Assembly (NCBI GenBank): GCA_017416505.1
Contig: JAFQCI010000006.1
Coordinates: forward strand, 1 to 9,389
Reading direction: 5' to 3'
Length of the DNA: 9,389 bases
Source: Lachnospiraceae bacterium
Lineage (GTDB): Bacteria; Bacillota_A; Clostridia; Lachnospirales; Lachnospiraceae
Part shown: in pieces, positions 1 through 4,647 of the stretch
Layout of the letters: the number at the start of each line of letters is the position of its first letter
Position numbering within the stretch: position 1 is the first letter of the stretch
Program-made: the position numbers and the translations under genes
Notes under the pieces: model-generated
What the model was told of the DNA's origin: nothing
The model's database searches: none
What the model saw: the letters and a program-made list of their open reading frames with translations, nothing else

Positions 1-13
1 TACTGTACAGACA

Positions 14-40
14 GCACCAAAACACTTGCTGTTTTGGTGC
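14..40. repeat. Perfect 11-bp inverted repeat (hairpin)
   Basis: GCACCAAAACA (14-24) and TGTTTTGGTGC (30-40) are exact reverse complements around a 5-nt loop. No T-tract follows, so it is not a classical intrinsic terminator. It forms the first of three stem structures in the left-edge cluster. Confidence 0.75.
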
Positions 41-60
41 GTAAGAACGTGATTCAGGTG

Positions 61-106
61 TTCGCAGGCTCCTTTTGCGAAGCAAAACTTTAAATGAGCC
101 TGCGAA
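61..106. repeat. Perfect 11-bp inverted repeat enclosing a second hairpin
   Basis: TTCGCAGGCTC (61-71) pairs exactly with GAGCCTGCGAA (96-106). Inside the loop, TTTTGC (73-78) and GCAAAA (82-87) form a second perfect 6-bp stem with a GAA triloop. The nested arrangement is unlikely by chance in AT-rich DNA. Neither stem is followed by a T-tract. The function is unknown. Confidence 0.75.
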
Positions 107-150
107 TCGTTACTGTTCACGAGGTACGAGTGTACAGTAACGATTTTTGT
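105..150 (+). terminator. Intrinsic terminator ending the upstream transcription unit
   Basis: The arms 105-120 and 130-145 pair at 15 of 16 positions, with one T-T mismatch (117/133) and a 9-nt loop. Five T residues follow directly on the + strand (144-148), partly overlapping the arm. The opposite strand has no comparable T-run, so it should act on transcription entering from the left. It also separates the upstream neighbour from the promoter near 181-208. Confidence 0.7.
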
Positions 151-180
151 CGTATTAGAAAAAAATATTGATATTTATGA

Positions 181-208
181 TGATTTCAAGTAAAAAATAT
201 GGTACAAT
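181..208 (+). promoter_or_regulatory. Probable extended -10 promoter of the glucosaminidase/cohesin operon
   Basis: TACAAT (203-208) is preceded by TG plus one base (200-202), forming an extended -10 element. The -35 match is poor (TGATTT at 181-186, 16-bp spacer), which an extended -10 can compensate for. Transcription would start near 214-216 and give a leader of about 60 nt. I recognise no riboswitch in that leader. Confidence 0.5.
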
Positions 209-258
209 CATAAAAGATGTGCGAATTGATAAAGCCGTCTGAAGATTTTGCATGAGAT

Positions 259-264
259 AAGGAG
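259..264 (+). promoter_or_regulatory. Ribosome binding site that fixes the start at 275
   Basis: AAGGAG lies 10 nt before ATG 275. The frame is also open to an in-frame TTG at 248, but that has no upstream Shine-Dalgarno sequence, and it would place nine extra residues ahead of a clean signal peptide. ATG 275 is therefore preferred. Confidence 0.75.
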
Positions 265-274
265 TGTGGATAGG

Positions 275-2425
275 ATGCGCTTTTATAAAAAGCGACAGAT
301 TACCTTTTTTGTGTTGGTGATAGCATTGGTATCCATTATTTTTGTGCCGATGCTTGCAGGGCTTGCCAATGCCCAGGAGCAACAAAAAGGTGTTGTAAAT
401 GAAAATGCCCCTAACGGATTGAATGTTAGAACCGGGGCGGGTACTACTTATGATAAATTAACCTATAACGGCGCTAGTGTAAAGATAGCCATGGGGACAG
501 AGGTTGTCATTTTGGATGAGGTAACAGTGAATAATGTAAGTAATCCAAGATGGTACGAGATAGAATTTACATATGAAAACGCAAAATTGCAAGGGTTTGT
601 TTCTGCATCTTATATTACCATTACCCAGATGCCGGATACAGGCAGTACAGAGGATTCTACAGAAGATACGGGGAATGTGGAATTATCGGATGAAGAATTT
701 GAAGCAATGTTAGACGAAGAAGGATTTCCTTCAAGCTATAAGGTTTATTTGAGAGAATTACATGAAAAACATCCAAACTGGAAATTCAAAGCGTTACAAA
801 CCGGATTATCCTGGGATGTTGTGGTAGAAAACGAAAAATCAAAACAGGGAAGAATCCGTAATACAATTTCCTGCATACGTCCGATTTCTTACCGTTCTAC
901 GGAAGCCCTTTATGACTGGGCTACAGATACCTATTATCCTTACGATGGTTCGGGTAATAATTCTTGGTATGCAGTATCCGATGATGTATTAAAATATTAT
1001 TTAGACCCACGTAATTTTTTAACAGAAATACAGATTTTCCAATTCGAAAGTCTGGCATATTCTGCGGATACGCAGACCAAAGAAGGGGTAGAAGCCATAT
1101 TAAGTGGCAGTTTTATGAGCAATACAGAAATTACCTATGAGGGACAGACGTATTTATATTCTGATGCCTTTATTGCAGCCGCAGAATATTCAAAGGTAAG
1201 CCCTTATCATTTGGCATCCAGAGTCAGACAAGAAGTAGGAGCTTCTGGTAGTGGTTCCACTTCTGGTACAAATTCTACTTATCCGGGAATATATAATTTC
1301 TATAATATTGGTGCGAATGACTCTGCTACAGGCGGAGCAGTATTAAATGGATTAAAATGGGCATCTGATGCTGCAGGTAAGGCTTCGGAATATTTACTTC
1401 CTTGGACGAGCCAATACATTTCCATTAAAGGTGGTTCCTATTATTTAGGTAAAAATTATATTAATAAAGGGCAATATACATTGTATTTAGAGAAATTTGA
1501 TGTGGAAATTACCAATGGATTATATGCTCATCAATATATGACCAATGTAGAAGCTCCAAAAAGTGAGGCAACAAAGATGTATTCTGCGTATGAAAGTTAT
1601 GATATGCTGGATACCCCGATGACGTTTGTTATTCCGGTATACTTAAATATGCCTTCGAAACTTTGTGCCTTGCCGGAATCCACAGGAAGTCCAAATAACT
1701 GGCTGAAATCTTTGACATTAAGTGATGCCAGTTTAACTCCAACCTTCCAGGCAAATCAAGTAAATGAATATGATGCTATTGTAGAATACGATGTGAAATC
1801 CTTAGAAATTTCTGCCACTGCGGTAAACAGTAATGCAAAGATAGAGATTTCAGGTGTTCAGAGTGGAAAGAACAGTGTAACGCAAACAGTAAATTTGACA
1901 GTTGGAATCAATCGCATCCCAATTCGTGTCACAGCACAAAATGGTGATGTGCGGGAATATACCATTACCATCGTTCGAAAAGAAGTCGAAAATATTTCTG
2001 AATTATTTGGAGATGAATTTCAGTTCGACCAGGAAAATAAATTGATATCTGGTGTTACTCCGGATATGACAGTAGAAGAGTTTATTGAAAAATTGGGTAT
2101 GTCAAAAGAATATCAGCCCAAGGTTTATAAAGACAACAAGGAAAAGAAGAGTTCAGATAAGGTTGGAACAGCAGATCAGCTAAAAGTTGAAGTATCTGGT
2201 GAGGAAATAGCATATCAGATAGTGATTTATGGGGACGTTGATGGTGATGGCAGCGTCAATGCCATTGACTTACTGGCAGTAAGAAAAGAAATTATTTCTC
2301 CGGGAACTTTAACAAATCTTTATAAAAAAGCCGGCAATGTTGATAAAAACGAAGCAGGAATCAATGCTATTGATTTGTTGATGATTCGTAAACATATTAT
2401 AAAAGAATATACTATAGAACAATAG
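275..2425 (+). CDS. Secreted glucosaminidase-like cell-wall hydrolase with SH3b, cadherin-like and dockerin domains
   Basis: This 716-residue exported protein probably cleaves peptidoglycan glycan strands (GH73/LytD-like N-acetylglucosaminidase). An N-terminal signal peptide (Lys/Arg-rich start, hydrophobic core, likely cleavage after Ala-Asn-Ala near residue 33) is followed by a bacterial SH3 domain (about 38-117, with LNVRTGAGTTY), an acidic linker, and the glucosaminidase region (about 150-430). That region carries YYLDPRNFL, a QEVG motif whose Glu (about 320) is the likely catalytic acid, then YNFYNIGA and HQYMTN. Next come a cadherin-like beta-sandwich domain (about 477-569), a short alpha/beta module (571-651), and a C-terminal type I dockerin (653-711) with two Ca-binding helix-loop repeats, GDVDGDGSVNAIDLL and a second, degenerate one. 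The cohesin gene follows after 15 bp, so the two are surely co-transcribed. Residues near 192-210 look unlike the family as I remember it. The domain calls are firm; enzymatic activity is inferred. Confidence 0.88.
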   Translation: MRFYKKRQITFFVLVIALVSIIFVPMLAGLANAQEQQKGVVNENAPNGLNVRTGAGTTYDKLTYNGASVKIAMGTEVVILDEVTVNNVSNPRWYEIEFTYENAKLQGFVSASYITITQMPDTGSTEDSTEDTGNVELSDEEFEAMLDEEGFPSSYKVYLRELHEKHPNWKFKALQTGLSWDVVVENEKSKQGRIRNTISCIRPISYRSTEALYDWATDTYYPYDGSGNNSWYAVSDDVLKYYLDPRNFLTEIQIFQFESLAYSADTQTKEGVEAILSGSFMSNTEITYEGQTYLYSDAFIAAAEYSKVSPYHLASRVRQEVGASGSGSTSGTNSTYPGIYNFYNIGANDSATGGAVLNGLKWASDAAGKASEYLLPWTSQYISIKGGSYYLGKNYINKGQYTLYLEKFDVEITNGLYAHQYMTNVEAPKSEATKMYSAYESYDMLDTPMTFVIPVYLNMPSKLCALPESTGSPNNWLKSLTLSDASLTPTFQANQVNEYDAIVEYDVKSLEISATAVNSNAKIEISGVQSGKNSVTQTVNLTVGINRIPIRVTAQNGDVREYTITIVRKEVENISELFGDEFQFDQENKLISGVTPDMTVEEFIEKLGMSKEYQPKVYKDNKEKKSSDKVGTADQLKVEVSGEEIAYQIVIYGDVDGDGSVNAIDLLAVRKEIISPGTLTNLYKKAGNVDKNEAGINAIDLLMIRKHIIKEYTIEQ

Positions 2426-2440
2426 AAAGGAAGATAGAAC

Positions 2441-4108
2441 GTGAAAAGGAAAATTCTTGCGGCATTCATATGTATCGTAATGCTTATTTCATTGTTTCCG
2501 CAAACCATAAAAGCGGATACGGCAGGTGCATCCATAGCAGTTTCAAGTTCCAGTATTGAGGTAGGAGAAACAGTTACCTTAACAGTTCGGTTAAATAGTG
2601 ACGTTGAAATTGGTTCCTATCAGGTAACTTTGGCATACGATTCTTCATTACTTGAATATGTTGGTGGGGAAGCGAATGGTGGAGCCGGAACACTGACTGT
2701 ATCGAATTATTTGGATACACCAAAGAAAAATGTTTCTTTTGACCTGAAGTTTAAAGGTTTGGCAACAGGAACTGCAAAAGTGGAAACCACAGATGGAATG
2801 GTGGTGGCTTACTCCACCATGGATGGTATGTCGTTTACCCATCAGGGTGTAAAAGTTGAAGTAACAGCATCTTCAGGGACAGCTTCTACACAAGAAGGTA
2901 CTGATGATAACGGAAATACAGAAGAACCTTCGAATCTTTCCGAAGATGCAAGTTTATATTCCTTGGCAGTATCTCCAGGTAGTATTTCTCCAGCATTTCA
3001 TAAAGATACTACCCAGTATCAGGTTAATGTTGAGGAAGATGTAGAAGAATTAGTGGTTAGTGCAGTAGCAAATGACACGGATGCTACCGTTACAGTAAAT
3101 GGAAACAAGAATTTAACCAATGATGTAAATCAGGTGACTATTATTGTAACTGCCCCTTCTGGTAATAAAAAAACATATACTTTAAGTGTGGTAAAAGGGG
3201 ATGCCGGTGAAAATCCGGAAATGGATGGTGAAAAAGTAGAAGTAACCATAGATGGAAAGCAATTATCGTTTATTACTAATACATTAGGAGTGGTACCTCC
3301 GGAAGGTTTTTCTTCTGCTTACGCAGAATATGACGGAAAAAGTGTTTTGGTATTCCGCTCTAAAAATGAAAAAATCACCATTGCCTGTCTGGTGGATGAA
3401 AATGAGGCAAATTACTGGTATATGTATGATGAAGAGAAGAATGCTTTTCTTCCATACATTGAACTACAGGCTAAGAATCAACGATATGTTTTGCTGGATT
3501 TACCAGAAGAAGAATCATGGCCGAAAGGAACCAATAAGACAACTATAGAAATTGATGGAAGAACTGTAGAAGTGTTGGCATTTTCTGATAGTGATACGAC
3601 AAATATGTATCTGATTTATGCCGCTAACATAGAAGGAACTACTGGTTTTTATCAATACGACCGAACAGAAGGTACTTTTCAGCGTTATATTGGAGATACT
3701 ACGCAAGAAGTGGGAACTGCCGGTGTGTCCAATGAAACCAGTTCCCATAATTACCAACAATATAATAAAATATTAAAAGGATGGGCATTGTTATCTATTG
3801 TTATTATTTTATTATTGTTAGGTATCATTTTTATCATTTCTACGAAGAAGAGTGAGGATGAACTGGAAGATTCGGAAGAGGATGAATGGGAAGAAGAGGA
3901 TGAAGAGGAAGAAGGAATTGATATGTCTGAACTGGCTGCCACTTTAGACATTGAAATACCTAAAAATGAACCTGTTGAAAAAGAAAACGATATGGAATTT
4001 ATCCAGAGTATTTTAGATGGAGAAGATGAAATAGAAACGATTCTGCCAGAAGACTTGGATAACTTACCAAAAGTAAGCCGGTATAATAACGATAAAGACT
4101 GGCTGTAA
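2441..4108 (+). CDS. Membrane-anchored cohesin-domain protein
   Basis: This 555-residue surface protein is the likely receptor for the dockerin encoded just upstream. It starts at GTG, with AGGA 9 nt ahead. A signal peptide (residues 1 to about 25) leads into a short cohesin-like beta-sandwich (about 30-143, with hallmarks VGETVTLTV and LAYDSSLLEYVGG). After a Thr/Asn/Glu linker comes a cadherin-like beta-sandwich domain (166-252), then an unrecognised region (264-418) containing two related halves. A single transmembrane helix (about 447-467) precedes a strongly acidic tail: nearly all Asp/Glu from 471 to 491, then a 60-residue segment ending DKDWL. The predicted topology is cohesin outside and acidic tail in the cytoplasm. 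There is no LPXTG or SLH anchor. A terminator follows directly, closing the operon. The cohesin call is by fold pattern, and binding to the neighbour's dockerin is inferred. Confidence 0.85.
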   Translation: MKRKILAAFICIVMLISLFPQTIKADTAGASIAVSSSSIEVGETVTLTVRLNSDVEIGSYQVTLAYDSSLLEYVGGEANGGAGTLTVSNYLDTPKKNVSFDLKFKGLATGTAKVETTDGMVVAYSTMDGMSFTHQGVKVEVTASSGTASTQEGTDDNGNTEEPSNLSEDASLYSLAVSPGSISPAFHKDTTQYQVNVEEDVEELVVSAVANDTDATVTVNGNKNLTNDVNQVTIIVTAPSGNKKTYTLSVVKGDAGENPEMDGEKVEVTIDGKQLSFITNTLGVVPPEGFSSAYAEYDGKSVLVFRSKNEKITIACLVDENEANYWYMYDEEKNAFLPYIELQAKNQRYVLLDLPEEESWPKGTNKTTIEIDGRTVEVLAFSDSDTTNMYLIYAANIEGTTGFYQYDRTEGTFQRYIGDTTQEVGTAGVSNETSSHNYQQYNKILKGWALLSIVIILLLLGIIFIISTKKSEDELEDSEEDEWEEEDEEEEGIDMSELAATLDIEIPKNEPVEKENDMEFIQSILDGEDEIETILPEDLDNLPKVSRYNNDKDWL

Positions 4109-4117
4109 TAAAAAAGT

Positions 4118-4165
4118 AAACTCTTACTGTTAGATGATTCTTAACAGTGGGAGTTTTCTTTTTCT
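4118..4165 (+). terminator. Intrinsic terminator of the glucosaminidase/cohesin operon
   Basis: The 15-nt arms at 4118-4132 and 4142-4156 pair along their full length, with two G-U wobbles and a 9-nt loop, followed by a T-rich run (4154-4163) broken by one C. It begins 10 nt after the cohesin-gene stop codon. Confidence 0.88.
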
Positions 4166-4183
4166 AATAAAATCCAGGCTTTC

Positions 4184-4212
4184 TTGACATAAAATGCTAT
4201 TTGTTATAATAT
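4184..4212 (+). promoter_or_regulatory. Promoter of the GntR regulator-clpC operon
   Basis: A consensus TTGACA (4184-4189) is followed by an AT-rich -10 region. TATAAT (4205-4210) gives a short 15-bp spacer, while TAATAT (4207-4212) gives the ideal 17 bp but a weaker hexamer. Either way the -10 lies inside the inverted repeat at 4198-4226. No other promoter is obvious before clpC. Confidence 0.75.
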
Positions 4213-4226
4213 ATATATAACAAATA
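4198..4226. promoter_or_regulatory. Probable GntR operator: perfect 11-bp inverted repeat over the -10 region
   Basis: TATTTGTTATA (4198-4208) and TATAACAAATA (4216-4226) are exact reverse complements separated by 7 nt. The repeat covers the -10 region and likely transcription start of the adjacent regulator gene. Dimeric winged-helix GntR proteins bind this kind of two-fold symmetric site, so autorepression is the simplest reading. The symmetry is seen; the bound protein is inferred. Confidence 0.72.
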
Positions 4227-4240
4227 CAGGGAGGGATAGC

Positions 4241-4618
4241 ATGCATTTTGAAATAGACTTTAACAGTGAGGAAGCTATCTATATGCAGCTTCGAAATCAA
4301 ATTATCCTACAAATTGCAAAAGAAACGATTAAAGATGGTGAATCTCTTCCTTCTGTACGCCAGTTAGCTAATAGTTTAGGTGTAAACATGCATACAGTAA
4401 ATAAGGCATATACTATATTGAAGCAGGATGGATATTTAAAATTGGACCGAAGGAAAGGTGCAGTTGTCTGTGTGGAAATTACAGATAAATCCATATATGC
4501 CCAGGAAATGTGTAAGGATTTTGAAGTAATGGTTGCTGAGGCGAAGTGCATGGATATATCCATAGAAGAGATACATTATATGATTGAAAAAATATATAAA
4601 GACCTGACGGATTCGTAA
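4241..4618 (+). CDS. GntR-family transcriptional regulator, YtrA subfamily
   Basis: This 125-residue DNA-binding regulator has an N-terminal winged helix-turn-helix (about residues 8-77), including the subfamily-typical LPSVRQLANSLGVN and a following recognition segment HTVNKAYTILKQDGYL. The remaining ~45 residues are helical and too short to bind a ligand as FadR or HutC C-terminal domains do. That small size defines the YtrA type, where the tail mainly dimerises. YtrA-type genes usually sit beside ABC-transporter genes; here the partner is clpC, 29 bp downstream with no terminator or clear promoter between, so they probably share one transcript. The start is supported by a GGGAGGG-like site 5 nt ahead. 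A perfect inverted repeat over its own promoter suggests autoregulation, and through it control of clpC. The effector is unknown. Confidence 0.88.
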   Translation: MHFEIDFNSEEAIYMQLRNQIILQIAKETIKDGESLPSVRQLANSLGVNMHTVNKAYTILKQDGYLKLDRRKGAVVCVEITDKSIYAQEMCKDFEVMVAEAKCMDISIEEIHYMIEKIYKDLTDS

Positions 4619-4637
4619 AAGAATACCGTTTTGGAAT

Positions 4638-4643
4638 GGAGGA
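4638..4643 (+). promoter_or_regulatory. Ribosome binding site that fixes the clpC start at 4648
   Basis: GGAGGA ends 4 nt before ATG 4648. An in-frame ATG at 4636 overlaps this site and has no Shine-Dalgarno sequence of its own. ClpC-type proteins also normally begin only a few residues before the (F/Y)T-x-x-A-x-x-V-L motif, which fits 4648. Confidence 0.75.
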
Positions 4644-4647
4644 ATTT

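Larger units (their letters stand above)
1..143. repeat. Cluster of nested inverted repeats, possible REP/MITE-like intergenic element
   Basis: No coding sequence is supported here. One 13-base motif (CGTTACTGTNCAC) occurs three times: cut off at the left edge (TACTGTACA, 1-9), intact and direct (108-120), and inverted (130-142). The copies at 1-9 and 131-139 are perfect reverse complements, so the whole stretch is bounded by terminal inverted repeats. Between them lie two more perfect hairpins (14-40 and 61-106). Such compact palindrome clusters are typical of REP-like or non-autonomous mobile intergenic repeats, but no transposase or target duplication is visible and the left end is outside the window. 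The repeat structure is read directly; its mobile origin is inferred. Confidence 0.5.

Noticed and set aside
214..274. Possible riboswitch in the leader of the glucosaminidase gene
   Set aside because: The leader is only about 60 nt long and shows no conserved core or stem set that I recognise, such as those of c-di-GMP or c-di-AMP riboswitches.
2799..2820. Inverted repeat ATGGTGG/CCACCAT in the cohesin gene
   Set aside because: It is short, lies in coding sequence without a T-tract, and is explained by ordinary codons of the cohesin-like domain.
3751..3951. Minus-strand open frame with a long serine run
   Set aside because: It is the complement of the acidic Glu/Asp tail of the cohesin protein (GAA/GAG read backwards gives TTC/CTC and Ser-rich frames). 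It has no ribosome binding site and low-complexity content only.
4109..4240. CtsR or CIRCE heat-shock operator before the GntR-clpC unit
   Set aside because: I found no GGTCAAA heptad direct repeat and no TTAGCACTC/GAGTGCTAA inverted repeat. The only strong symmetric site is the TTTGTTA palindrome.
4636..4647. Earlier ATG as start of clpC
   Set aside because: The ATG overlaps the Shine-Dalgarno sequence that serves ATG 4648 and has none of its own.
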